From the NCBI RefSeq assembly GCF_007753095.1, contig NZ_CP036348.1:434001-498000 (forward strand): a stretch of DNA of 64,000 nucleotides. Direction: 5' to 3'. Both the position numbers and the translations under genes were made by a program. Below, piece by piece: positions 27,006 through 35,993 of this stretch. Position 1 is the first letter of the stretch. Every line of letters begins with the position of its first letter. The notes beneath the pieces are model-generated. The model was given only the letters and a program-made list of their open reading frames with translations, ran no database searches and was not told the origin of the DNA. The DNA comes from Rosistilla carotiformis (GTDB taxonomy: Bacteria > Planctomycetota > Planctomycetia > Pirellulales > Pirellulaceae).

Positions 27006-30000
27006 TTAGTCCACAAACATGAATTCGTTGGAGAGGAGCAGCGTTTGGGCGAGCTGTTCCCAGCGGTTGAGTTGCCGCGTGTGCAGGCCAGTAAAGTCGC
27101 GTTGGCTGGCCCAGTCGGGGTTGCCAGCGGTCTCCGAGGCATCTTCCGCTGGCGGAATCCGCGTGATCTTCTGGGACCATTGATGTTGATCGCTATGCAA
27201 GACCTTGTAGATGTCGACGACAAAATCGATCGTCTCTCCCTGCTCGACATCGACCGAAAGGATGTCCACGTTCATCGCCGTGTTGTGAACGACCTCACGG
27301 CGCAACACCTTGTCGCCCGCGAGCACCCAGCATCGGATTCCGTCGCCAGGAGTTTCCGCATGATCGATCGTGGTTTGGATCCGGTAGCGACCGCTGGCCG
27401 GAGCGGTCCAGCGGCGGATGATCGCATGCTTTAGATCGTTGCCGGGGTGGCCGCCGTCGGCGTTGATCTGGGCCCAGCCGATTTGGCCGTCGGGATATTG
27501 GGGGCTGCCTTGCCAAGCGGAGCCGCTGAAGTAGGGCAGGGGAGTGAAACTCAACAGCCGCTGCGCCTCGGCATCGATCTCGCCGTAGCCGTAAGTCCAC
27601 GCCTGTTTCGCCTCCTCCGCTGCCTCATCGATCGACTGGGAGTCCTCGTCGCGAACAAACGCCAACGTTGCGGCCAGTTCGGATTCGCTGGGCTGGCGCT
27701 GCAGTGCCGCCGCGAACATCTGGTGAATCCGATCGGCGGGGGCTTCGGAATCCGACCTCTTCGATGCGGCGGCGATCTCGCGAGCGCGGTCGGCGACAAA
27801 CGGATGGTTCAAGCCGAACAACGCCTGTTGTGGAACGGTCGTTTCGGAACGCCGGGGCGTATGAAGATCGGGGTTCGCAAAATCAAAGACTTGCAAAACG
27901 CTCGGCAGCGACTGGCGATCGATCATCGTATAGATCGTTCGCCGCGATCCGCTGGCGGCCGAGGCGAACAAGTCGACAGCTTTGCCGCCGCGCTGTATGT
28001 CCAACGTTCCCGCCGCGGCGAGTTGTGCGTCGCGGAGTTCTTCAAAGCGGAGTCGCCTTGCGTTCATCCGCCACAGCAGGCGATTCTCGGGATCGGCGGT
28101 GCGAGCGGCTGCGTATTCCGACGGGCTGTCTGGCCCGGTCGATCGTTGGCGATAAGCTGACGAAAGCATGATCTGACGATGCAGCCACTTTGTGCTCCAG
28201 CCCGATTCGATAAATCCGCGAGTCAGCCAGTCGAGCAGTTCCGGATGCGATGGCGGTTCGGCGCGGGTGCCGAAGTCGCTGGTTGTCGGTACGATTCCGC
28301 GGCCGAAATGATGAGCCCAGACGCGGTTGACCCAGACCCTTGCTGTCAGCGGGTTGTCGGCCGACGCGATCGCCTGGGCGAGTTCCAGTCGTCCGCTGCC
28401 TCGAGCGAACGGGGCACGATCGCTGCCAGCGACGACGCCAAGGAATTGTCGCGGGACTTCATCGCCAATGTTGACCGGGTTTCCGCGGCGGAAGATCCGT
28501 GGCTGAACCAACGGCTCGCGGTCTCGCAAAACGATCGCATGCGGAGCGGCTGACGGATTGGAGATGATCCATTGGTCCACGGCGTTCTGTAGTTTCCAAA
28601 GCGCGACACAGGTGCCGGTGTCGACATCAAATTCGATGTTGATGATCGGTAGATCGGGAATCATGCAAGGAGATCCGTCGCCGTAAAGCACTTGCCGCAA
28701 GCTCTCATCGGCCGGATCGGGCAACTGCGTCGACGGTGTCACCTCGGTTTGATTTTCAGCGGCTTGTGTCGCTTTCTCGGCCAGCGTTTGCCACTGCTGG
28801 TCGACATCGGTGAACAGCTTGGCGTACCGATCGACCAGTTCCTGCTTGGAGCTTGGCGCCGTCGCAAACGCCGCCGCGACGCGTGGATTGATCGCGGGAG
28901 AGTCCTGTGAAAGGCTGGCCAGTGCCGCTTGCGAAAGCTCAGCGAATCGATCGTCGGGGAGTTGCGCCAGTTGATACCAGATCAAGAAGATCGGGTCGGA
29001 TTGCCGCTCGGGCTGCTGCAGATATTTTTGCCAGCGTCGAACCGTAGATGGCAGTAGATCCTTTTTGCTGAGGATCTGGCTGAACGATTGTTCGGGATAT
29101 TTGTCCAGTTCGAATTGAGCTTGCAGGTATTCGCCGATCCGTTGTCGGGCGAGCTTTGCGAATTCGGTGCGGGCTGCCGAGAGGCCAGCTTCCAGCGCAT
29201 CGAGCCGCTTTTTAAGTTCGACTTCAAAATCCGAAAGTTCATCGGACGTAGGATGGCTTTGAGGTCGCGGCAGCGCGACGGGATGTTCCGCGCAGTTTTG
29301 GAAAACGCCGTACAGCGAGTAGTAATCGGCGGTGGGGATCGGATCGAACTTGTGGTCGTGGCAGCGGGCACAACTGACCGTCAGCCCCATCGTGCCGCGG
29401 GTGACGACATCGATGCGGTCGTCGATGATGTCGGGTTGGACTCCGAGAAATCGGCGGCCCAGGGTCAGGAAGCCCATCGCCGCCGCGGCCGCCGGATCGT
29501 CGGGGGCGGCTTGGTCGGCAGCGATCTGCAGCAGCAGGAATCGGTCGTAGGGAAGGTCTTCATTAAAGGATCGGATCACCCAATCGCGATAGTGAGACGC
29601 ATGGATGAAGCGTTTCTCTTCGCGTCCGTAAACGTAGCCCTTGGTGTCGGAGTAGCGTGCAACGTCCAGCCAGTGTCGCCCCCATTGTTCCCCATAGGCT
29701 GGCGAATCGAGCAGCCGATCGATCAACAGCGGATAGGCGTCGACACCATCGTCTTCAACGAATCGTTGAACTTGTTCGGCGGTCGGTGGCAGTCCAGTTA
29801 GGTCAAACGTCGCTCGGCGGATCAGCGAGCGTCGGTCGGCGGACGGCGACGGCGATAGGTTGTGTTGTTCCAGCGCACGGATGATAAACGCATCGACGGG
29901 CGTCTGTCCCCAATCCACGTTTTGCGGAGTCGGCGGCGTGGGAGAGGTTAGAGGTTGGAAGGCCCAGTGCGATGCGGCGATATCGGCCATGTCGTTGCTG

Positions 30001-30479
30001 GGTGCGTCCGATTCGGGCCAAGCAGCACCGTTGTCGATCCAGTGTTTGAGATCCGCGATCGCGGCGGCGGTGAGTTGTTTTTCGCTGTCCGGCGGCGGCA
30101 TCTTTTCGGATTCGTCATCGGAAACAATGCGGCGGATCAATTCGCTTTCGCCCGCTGCTCCCGCGACAACCGCCGCTCCGCTGTCGCCACCTTGCAGCAA
30201 CGCCTGGCGGGAATCGAGTCGCAGTCCTCCCCATTGCGTTTTGCTACCGTGACAGCTTTGGCAATTGTCGGCCAGCAGCGGGCGGATCTTGTTTTCGAAG
30301 AACTCGATCGCTTGTGGCGACTGTTCCGCTGTTGCGATCGATCCAGCGAGGATGAATAGAATGACTGTTGCTGGGAGGCGATAAGCGTGGCCAGCAAACG
30401 GATTCGTATTCCGTGAGGCCAGCGCAGCGGCGGCGCAGCGCAACAATTGCGTTCGCTTCGACTTTAGGGGTGGGCTCAT
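27006..30479 (-). CDS. PSD1-type DUF1549/DUF1553 cytochrome-domain protein
   Basis: A 1157-residue exported protein. A hydrophobic segment (about residues 36-51) is followed by the PSCyt1 heme site C73-Q-S-C76-H77, DUF1549 ('PVDAFIIRALEQHNLSPSP', 'WGRHWLDVARYSDTKGY'), a central region with a concanavalin/carbohydrate-binding-like segment, and DUF1553 ('NPLTARVWVNRVWAHHFGRG'). The extra C-terminal part, with 'GRYRIQTTIDHAETPGDGIR', looks like an additional beta-sandwich, making the protein longer than the about 1056-residue paralogue at 39008. It pairs with the downstream DUF1501 gene. Function is unknown; an extracellular redox or glycan role is inferred from the family. Confidence 0.94.
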   Translation of the reverse strand: MSPPLKSKRTQLLRCAAAALASRNTNPFAGHAYRLPATVILFILAGSIATAEQSPQAIEFFENKIRPLLADNCQSCHGSKTQWGGLRLDSRQALLQGGDSGAAVVAGAAGESELIRRIVSDDESEKMPPPDSEKQLTAAAIADLKHWIDNGAAWPESDAPSNDMADIAASHWAFQPLTSPTPPTPQNVDWGQTPVDAFIIRALEQHNLSPSPSADRRSLIRRATFDLTGLPPTAEQVQRFVEDDGVDAYPLLIDRLLDSPAYGEQWGRHWLDVARYSDTKGYVYGREEKRFIHASHYRDWVIRSFNEDLPYDRFLLLQIAADQAAPDDPAAAAAMGFLTLGRRFLGVQPDIIDDRIDVVTRGTMGLTVSCARCHDHKFDPIPTADYYSLYGVFQNCAEHPVALPRPQSHPTSDELSDFEVELKKRLDALEAGLSAARTEFAKLARQRIGEYLQAQFELDKYPEQSFSQILSKKDLLPSTVRRWQKYLQQPERQSDPIFLIWYQLAQLPDDRFAELSQAALASLSQDSPAINPRVAAAFATAPSSKQELVDRYAKLFTDVDQQWQTLAEKATQAAENQTEVTPSTQLPDPADESLRQVLYGDGSPCMIPDLPIINIEFDVDTGTCVALWKLQNAVDQWIISNPSAAPHAIVLRDREPLVQPRIFRRGNPVNIGDEVPRQFLGVVAGSDRAPFARGSGRLELAQAIASADNPLTARVWVNRVWAHHFGRGIVPTTSDFGTRAEPPSHPELLDWLTRGFIESGWSTKWLHRQIMLSSAYRQRSTGPDSPSEYAAARTADPENRLLWRMNARRLRFEELRDAQLAAAGTLDIQRGGKAVDLFASAASGSRRTIYTMIDRQSLPSVLQVFDFANPDLHTPRRSETTVPQQALFGLNHPFVADRAREIAAASKRSDSEAPADRIHQMFAAALQRQPSESELAATLAFVRDEDSQSIDEAAEEAKQAWTYGYGEIDAEAQRLLSFTPLPYFSGSAWQGSPQYPDGQIGWAQINADGGHPGNDLKHAIIRRWTAPASGRYRIQTTIDHAETPGDGIRCWVLAGDKVLRREVVHNTAMNVDILSVDVEQGETIDFVVDIYKVLHSDQHQWSQKITRIPPAEDASETAGNPDWASQRDFTGLHTRQLNRWEQLAQTLLLSNEFMFVD

Positions 30480-30562
30480 GTGGTTTTCACCGGCGGGATG
30501 GCGAACGAAAGCGGCGAGTCCGGGGGCCCCGAATCCTCTCCGCTTTCTTGGACTCCGACGCC

Positions 30563-30568
30563 ATTATA
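30563..30568 (-). promoter_or_regulatory. Possible -10 box of the cytochrome-domain gene
   Basis: On the minus strand this reads TATAAT, a perfect consensus -10 hexamer, 84 bp upstream of ATG 30479. A matching -35 box is weak at the usual distance, so the call is tentative. Confidence 0.3.
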
Positions 30569-30769
30569 GTGTCCCGGTCGCAGCGAAGCATCTTTGGCTC
30601 TCAATTGTCAGCGCAGCAGCTTGCGAGGCCTTGATCGAAGGCATCGTGCGGTGCCCGCGGCGCAGCGGGCCGCTTCGGAAGCAGGGTTTGGCAGCGTAGG
30701 CGATTGAACGTATCGTGCCGTCGATGAAGGCTTGATCGTCGTTGTATGAGACACGCTGTTGCGAATGCG

Positions 30770-31843
30770 TTACGCGTCGGATTGCAGCAGGCGAGCCAGG
30801 ACGACTAGGGCGGCGTCGATCTGTGCGTCGGTGCCGATCGTGATCCGCAGTCCATCGCCCCAGCCGGCGTAGTCCATGTAGCGGACGAGCACTTGGTTCT
30901 CTTTCAGCGATTCGTAGATCGGTTTGAGTGCGCGATCGGGGTGGGTGCACCACAAGAAATTTGCGGCCGAATCGAGGACGTCGAAGCCGAGTTCCCGGAG
31001 CTTCCCCTTGGCTCGCTCGCGCGTCGCCAGGATCTTCGCTCGGTTCTCGGTTTGCCAATCGCTGGCGGCGATCGCGGCTGTGGCGGCGGCGATCGCGATC
31101 GCGTCGCAGTTGTAGCTGTCTTTGATCTTGGTCAGTTCGGTGATCACGTGCGGTTGGGCAACGAGGAACCCAAATCGCAGGCCGGCCAGCGAATACGATT
31201 TGCTGAGCGTCCGCGTCACCAAGATGTTTTCGTGTTGCTTGACCAGGTCGATGCAGTTCTCTTCGGCAAAGTCGCCGTAAGCTTCATCGACGACGAGAGG
31301 GCAGGGGAGGGGGGCGGCGATTTCCGCGACAGCTTGCGGCGACAGAACGGTTCCGCTGGGGCTGTTCGGGTTGGGCAGAAGGGTCAGTCGCGGATCGCCG
31401 TCGGGGCTGCTGAATGCGGCCGGTAGGGTCCAGTCGGCGTTAAACGAAATCTCTTCGCAGCGGGCGCCTTGGATCTCGGCGAGGGTCCGGTACAAGATGT
31501 AGCTGGGAGTTGGCATCCGCAGCAGGTCGCCGTCGCTCAAAAATCCGCGGACCAGAATCGTCAGGATCTCATCGCTTCCGTTGCCACACAAAATCCACTC
31601 GGGGCCGGGCAGGCCAAGTCGCTGCGCGGCCATGCGGCGAAAGGACGAACCGACGGGGTCGGGGTAGCGTTCCAGTCGGCTGTCGGCCGCCGCGCGGATC
31701 GCTTCGACCACGGCGGGAGCCGGTGGGTAGGGATTTTCGTTGGTGTTCAGCTTGATGAATTTGCCACCCTGAGGCTGTTCGCCGGGAACGTAGGCCTTCA
31801 TCTTCGACAGCGCGGGGCGGAAGCGGAGTTTGCTGTTGGTCAT
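30770..31843 (-). CDS. hisC: Histidinol-phosphate aminotransferase
   Basis: A 357-residue class I/II PLP-dependent aminotransferase that converts imidazole-acetol phosphate and glutamate to histidinol phosphate in histidine synthesis (cytoplasm). Family landmarks: 'KLNTNENPYPPAP' near the start, 'GNGSDEILTILVRGFLSDGD', 'LTLLPNPNSPSGTVL', 'LVVDEAYGDFA' with the PLP-contacting Asp, and 'RTLSKSYSLAGLRFGFLV', whose Lys binds PLP. ATG 31843 fits the usual N-terminus; 46 further upstream codons lack similarity. The gene follows hisD on the same strand, separated by a 143-bp gap that holds a palindromic element. Confidence 0.95.
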   Translation of the reverse strand: MTNSKLRFRPALSKMKAYVPGEQPQGGKFIKLNTNENPYPPAPAVVEAIRAAADSRLERYPDPVGSSFRRMAAQRLGLPGPEWILCGNGSDEILTILVRGFLSDGDLLRMPTPSYILYRTLAEIQGARCEEISFNADWTLPAAFSSPDGDPRLTLLPNPNSPSGTVLSPQAVAEIAAPLPCPLVVDEAYGDFAEENCIDLVKQHENILVTRTLSKSYSLAGLRFGFLVAQPHVITELTKIKDSYNCDAIAIAAATAAIAASDWQTENRAKILATRERAKGKLRELGFDVLDSAANFLWCTHPDRALKPIYESLKENQVLVRYMDYAGWGDGLRITIGTDAQIDAALVVLARLLQSDA

Positions 31844-31870
31844 CGGTTGAGATCGAGCTGGCGGTTGGTT

Positions 31871-31979
31871 GGTCGCCTTTCGCTCCGCGAAAGGATGTTG
31901 GTTTAATCCCCTTTCGCTCCGCGAAAGTGCGTTGGAGGGGCGTGCTGGTTGCCGCACTTTCGCTGAGCGAAAGGCGACC
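31871..31979. repeat. Palindromic REP-like element between hisD and hisC
   Basis: A 109-bp element bounded by perfect 14-bp inverted ends (GGTCGCCTTTCGCT at 31871 and its complement ending at 31979). It contains three copies of the hairpin CTTTCGC-(TCC or TGA)-GCGAAAG. It fills nearly all of the hisD-hisC gap, so it could act as an mRNA-stability or termination structure within the operon. Confidence 0.85.
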
Positions 31980-31986
31980 ATCGGTG

Positions 31987-33393
31987 TTATCGGCGGATCG
32001 AGACGCTGAGTCGATGGGCGGTGAGGCCTTCTTTTTCAGCCAGCAGTTGGACGTCGTCGGCGATGTTTTCGAGGCCGGTTTGGTCGAACTCGATCATGCT
32101 GCCGCTGCGGACGAAGTCGTTGCTGGACAGGCCAGCGGCCCAGCGGGCGGTGCCGCTGGTCGGCAACACGTGACTGGGGCCCGCTGCATAATCGCCCAGA
32201 GCGACGGGGGTGTAGTTGCCGATGAAGGTGGCGCCGGCATTGCGAATCGATGTGGCCAGTTGGCGAGCCGATTCGCATTGAATGTGCAGATGCTCCGGTG
32301 CAAACGCATCGGTCATCCGCCGCGCTTGTTCGCGGTTGTCGACGAGGATCAACGCGCCGTAGGCTTCCAAGCTGGGGCGGGTCAGGTCGCTGCGTTCCAG
32401 GGTTTCTAGTTGCTCGCAGATCGCCGCGTACGTGGCGTCCAACAGCGACTGACTCCACGAGATCAGGATCGCCGAGCCGGGGGAGTGTTCAGCTTGCGAC
32501 AACAGGTCGGCGGCGACGTGGGCTGGGTTGGCGGTGTCGTCGGCGATCGCGATCACTTCGCTGGGGCCGGCGATCGAATCGATGTCGACATGTCCATAGA
32601 CTTGCTTCTTCGCCAACGCGACAAACAAGTTGCCGGGGCCGACGATCTTGTCGACTGCCGGGACGGTATCGGTTCCGAAGGCCATCGCCGCGACGGCTTG
32701 GGCGCCTCCCATCCGGTAGACCTCGGTCACGCCCAGTTCATGGCAGGTGGCGAGGATGTCGTTGTTGTAAGATCCGAATTTTGTCGGCGGCGCGACGACG
32801 GCGATCTCCCCGACGCCGGCGACTTGCGCGGGGACTACGGTCATCAGCACCGTCGACGGATAGGCGGCGGCGCCACCGGGGACGCAGACTCCGATCCGAC
32901 GCAGCGGCACATACCGCTGGGTCAAGCTGACGCCTGGCTTGGGCGTGATCGTGACATCTTGGTGCAGGATCGCCGATTGGAACGTGCGGATGTTTTCCGC
33001 GATCCGGCGGATGCATTGCAGGAACTCGGGATCGGCGGTGGCATGGGCTTGCTGCAGTTCGGCGGCGGGGACGCGCAGCGAAGCGGCATCCAGATCCGCT
33101 CCATCGAGCGATTGGCAATAACGCAGCAGAGCGGTATCGCCATCGCGTTGGATATCGTTGCAGATCCGATCGACGACGGCGGCCGGAGCCAAGGCTTCGC
33201 CGAAGACCTTTAGCGTCAATTCGCGCCCCTTGGGGCTGACGACATCGCCAGCCGGGCTGAGCTTGGCACGCAGTTGGTCGAGGATCGCGGGGGCGGCGCC
33301 ATTGCGGGCATCGACGCGTGGGATGTTGATGGAAATTGGCTGGTTCACGGCAGATCGCGTTTGGAGGCAAAGAGGACAATGCAGCTTCTTCAT
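31987..33393 (-). CDS. hisD: Histidinol dehydrogenase
   Basis: A 468-residue enzyme, slightly longer than typical (about 430). It oxidises L-histidinol to histidine in two NAD-dependent steps (last step of the pathway, cytoplasm). Recognisable blocks: 'RYVPLRRIGVCVPGGAAAYP', 'VAMAFGTDTVPAVDKIVGPG', 'DSIAGPSEVIAIADDTANP', 'DLLSQAEHSPGSA', 'DAFAPEHLHIQ' with the catalytic Glu-His, and 'ALGDYAAGPSHVLPTSGTAR'. The ATG at 33393 gives an unusual Cys-containing leader; GTG 33348 ('MNQPISINIPRV') would give a more standard N-terminus but has no Shine-Dalgarno. hisC follows. Confidence 0.95.
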   Translation of the reverse strand: MKKLHCPLCLQTRSAVNQPISINIPRVDARNGAAPAILDQLRAKLSPAGDVVSPKGRELTLKVFGEALAPAAVVDRICNDIQRDGDTALLRYCQSLDGADLDAASLRVPAAELQQAHATADPEFLQCIRRIAENIRTFQSAILHQDVTITPKPGVSLTQRYVPLRRIGVCVPGGAAAYPSTVLMTVVPAQVAGVGEIAVVAPPTKFGSYNNDILATCHELGVTEVYRMGGAQAVAAMAFGTDTVPAVDKIVGPGNLFVALAKKQVYGHVDIDSIAGPSEVIAIADDTANPAHVAADLLSQAEHSPGSAILISWSQSLLDATYAAICEQLETLERSDLTRPSLEAYGALILVDNREQARRMTDAFAPEHLHIQCESARQLATSIRNAGATFIGNYTPVALGDYAAGPSHVLPTSGTARWAAGLSSNDFVRSGSMIEFDQTGLENIADDVQLLAEKEGLTAHRLSVSIRR

Positions 33394-34326
33394 CAATATA
33401 ACTCGCCCGCCAGCAATCGCGTATGGCCCACAAAACAGGGCAGGGGAGGGCGGATTTGGTTTCGTTGAGTCTGCGGGCTGACGCCCGCACTTGAACGCTG
33501 TCGCCGCTGTTCGATTGAATCGCGAAGCGATAGCAGCGACTAGCTGCAGGCGTCAGCCTGCAGGAAAGTGTGCGTCCGCGATTGTGCTAGCCGCGAAGCG
33601 GCGGTAGCAGTCGGTTGCTTTCGCCGCTTCGCGGCTGCGGCTTTCTGTGGGAGGCGTTTGATCTGCGGGCTGATGCCCGCAGCTAAATGCTTTCGCCGCG
33701 TTCGCGGTTTTTGCGGCTGTGCGGTTGAATCGCGAAGCGATGGCAGCGACTAGCTGCAGGCGTGAGCCTGCAGATGCGAGCGTTCGTGATTGTGTCAGCC
33801 GCGAAGCGGCGGTAGCAGGCGGTTGCTGTCGCCGCTTCGCGGCTGCGCCGGCGGTTGGGCGTTTGATCTGCTTTCGCCGCGTTCGCGGCTTTTGCGGCTG
33901 TGCGGTTGAATCGCGAAGCGATGGCAGCGATTAGCTGCATGCGTCAGCCTGCAGGAAAGTGTGCGTCCGCGATTGTGCTAGCCGCGAAGCGGCGGTAGCA
34001 GTCGGTTGCTGTCGCCGCTTCGCGGCTGCGGCTTTCAGTGGGAGGCGTTTGATCTGCGGGCTGATGCCCGCAGCTAAATGCTTTCGCCGCTGTCGCGACT
34101 GTTCATATTTGTTGTTCAGGCGTCAACGCATGGGGATGTGTGGGCAACCCCTTTTTTCTTCCCTGCGATTTTGCTTGTTGTCTCACTTGCGTGCCCCATT
34201 CAGTATGCTGGATGCGGAAAGCGGGGGCGTGTTCCTTTTTCAGGGCCGAACAGGGCGGAGCCGCGCTTTGTCTGAACCCGTTTTGTTTTTAGTTTCTCCT
34301 TTCCATCCAACAGGCGATCTTCACCT
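33394..34326. other. Repeat-filled intergenic region
   Basis: Non-coding stretch between hisD and the EEP-family gene. It is dominated by the triplicated hairpin array at 33473-34095; the last about 230 bp before the gene have no recognisable gene or repeat. Short frames over the repeats are Arg/Ala/Cys-rich artefacts. Confidence 0.7.
33473..34095. repeat. Triplicated mosaic of palindromes
   Basis: Three direct copies of a 180-210-bp unit, with matching points at 33513, 33723 and 33904. Each unit strings together several hairpins: ATCGC-GAA-GCGAT; CTGCAGGC-GTCA-GCCTGCAG (33544-33563; variants at 33754 and 33935); GCCGC-GAA-GCGGC; GCCGC-TTC-GCGGC; and CTGCGGGC-TGAT-GCCCGCAG (33663-33682 and 34054-34073). 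A lead hairpin GCGGGC-TGAC-GCCCGC is at 33473-33488. Copy 2 lacks the CTGCGGGC hairpin, which explains its shorter spacing to copy 3. Confidence 0.9.
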
Positions 34327-35244
34327 ATGACACTCTCCCGTCGACGTTCTTCATGTTTCTACTTCGCTGCGTTTTTACCGCTTGTTCTGTTGTGGAGCAC
34401 GTTGGTTTCGCTGTCCGCGAGTCCCGTTGCGATCGCAGACGACGTGCGAGTGATGAGCTTCAACATTCGTTATGGGACGGCGTCTGATGGCGAGAACCAT
34501 TGGGAGCGGCGGAAAGAATTTGTTGCCGAAACCATCGCGGCCTACGATCCCGATCTGTTGGGGACTCAGGAAACGCTGGAGTTTCAGAAACAGTTCCTCG
34601 AGCAACGGATGCCCGATTACACAAGTGTTGGTGTGGGGCGAGACGATGGCAGTGACAAAGGCGAGATGACGGCGCTGTTCTTCAAGACCAAGCGTTTTGA
34701 ACTGCGCGATGAAGGCCACTTCTGGCTCAGCGAGACGCCGGGCAAGGCGGGCAGCAAGTCGTGGGATAGCAGCCTACCGCGGATCTCTTCATGGGTGCGA
34801 TTGAAAGACCGCCAGTCGAACTCGCCGCGCGAGATCCTGTTTATCAACACGCACTTCGATCATCGCGGACAACAGGCTCGCGACGAATCGGCCGCATTGG
34901 TGTTGCGGAAGATCGACGAACTGGGAGCGGACTGCGACGTCGTGTTGACCGGAGATTTTAATTCATCGGTTACCAGTGTGCCCTATCGCACCCTGTTCGC
35001 CGACGCCGCGGAATCGTCGCGGCTTGTCGACACCTTCGCGGTCGCGAGGCCCAAGGAGACGAAGGGGGATACGACGATCTCGAGGTTCCTGGGCGATCAG
35101 TTTGCCGGGCCTCGAATCGACTGGATCGCTACCCGTGGCAACCGGAAGATCCTCGACGCGCAAATCGATCGCACAGCCAAAGAGGGACGGGCGCCATCGG
35201 ATCACTATCCGGTGACCGCACGCTTGCAGCGAGATGGTAAATAG
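34327..35244 (+). CDS. Endonuclease/exonuclease/phosphatase (EEP) family protein, exported
   Basis: A 305-residue protein. The signal peptide ('FYFAAFLPLVLLWSTLVSLS') is followed by a complete EEP domain: 'VMSFNIRYG', 'LLGTQETLEFQ' with the metal-binding Glu, 'FINTHFDHRG', 'LTGDFNSSV' with the catalytic Asp/Asn, and 'APSDHYPVTARL' with the terminal Asp-His. These residues make an active Mg-dependent phosphodiesterase or phosphatase likely; in planctomycetes similar exported enzymes are annotated only at family level. Repeat arrays flank it on both sides. Confidence 0.93.
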   Translation: MTLSRRRSSCFYFAAFLPLVLLWSTLVSLSASPVAIADDVRVMSFNIRYGTASDGENHWERRKEFVAETIAAYDPDLLGTQETLEFQKQFLEQRMPDYTSVGVGRDDGSDKGEMTALFFKTKRFELRDEGHFWLSETPGKAGSKSWDSSLPRISSWVRLKDRQSNSPREILFINTHFDHRGQQARDESAALVLRKIDELGADCDVVLTGDFNSSVTSVPYRTLFADAAESSRLVDTFAVARPKETKGDTTISRFLGDQFAGPRIDWIATRGNRKILDAQIDRTAKEGRAPSDHYPVTARLQRDGK

Positions 35245-35993
35245 TGATCGCCCAGAGGATAGGACGGATGCGACCGCAGGTTTCTGATTTAGCCACAGAG
35301 GTCTCAGAGATCACTGAGGGATGCGCTCGTTGGTGGTTTTTCTCGGTGGCTTCATTGCTTTTTAGTTCGGCGGGGGGCGCGAGGGGCGTTGCCCACGCGG
35401 TTAAACGAGCGGGGCAGTTTTTGATTTAGCCACAGAGGTCTCAGAGATCACAGAGGGGACGCTCGTTGTTGGTTTTCTCTGTGGGCTCGGTGAACTCGGT
35501 GGCTTGATTGTTTTTTAGATTGGCGGGGATTGGACGCGCGGGGCGTTGCCCTCGCGGTTAAACGCGCGGGGCTGTTTTTGATTTAGCCACAGAGGACTCG
35601 GAGATCACTGAGGGGGCGTTTGTTGTTGGTTTTCTCTGTGGGCTCGGTGAACTCGGTGGCTTGATTGTTTTTTAGATTGGCGGGGATTGGACGCGCGGGG
35701 CGTTGCCCTCGCGGTTAAACGAGCGGGGCTGTTTTTGATTTAGCCACAGAGGTCTCAGAGATCACTGAGAAGTGCGCTCGTTGTTGGTTTTCTCTGTGGG
35801 CTCGGTGAACTCGGTGGCTTGATTGTTTTTTAGATTGACGGGGATTGGACGCGCGGGGCGTTGCCCTCGCGGTTAAACGAGATTTCGCCTGAAGGCTCGA
35901 CTCCAGCAGAGCGGCGTTTGGGGTGGCATGGGATATGCAGAGTGTTTGGCGATGCCACGACCAATCGCTACTTGAACTCTGGAGTCGATCGCC
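35245..35993. other. Repeat-filled intergenic region
   Basis: Non-coding region between the EEP gene and the bPH2 gene, occupied by four copies of a 137-157-bp tandem repeat (35285-35880). The last about 110 bp before the next ATG hold no recognisable gene. Confidence 0.7.
35285..35880. repeat. Four-copy tandem repeat, 137-157 bp unit
   Basis: Units begin TGATTTAGCCACAGAGG at 35285, 35422, 35579 and 35736 (spacing 137, 157, 157). Each contains TCTCAGAGATCAC, TTTTCTCTGTGGGCTCGGTG, AACTCGGTGGCTTGATTG, a T-rich spacer, and the palindromic GCGCGGGGCGTTGCCCTCGC. Copies 2-4 are nearly identical; copy 1 is shorter and more diverged, consistent with it being the oldest. ACAGAG and CTCTGT segments are mutually complementary. 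Similar CACAGAG-type repeats are common between genes in this group of bacteria (from memory). Confidence 0.9.

Noticed and set aside
33568-34330. Several short Cys/Arg-rich frames (61-123 residues).
   Set aside because: They are translations of the palindrome array; two copies give near-identical peptides only because the DNA repeats.
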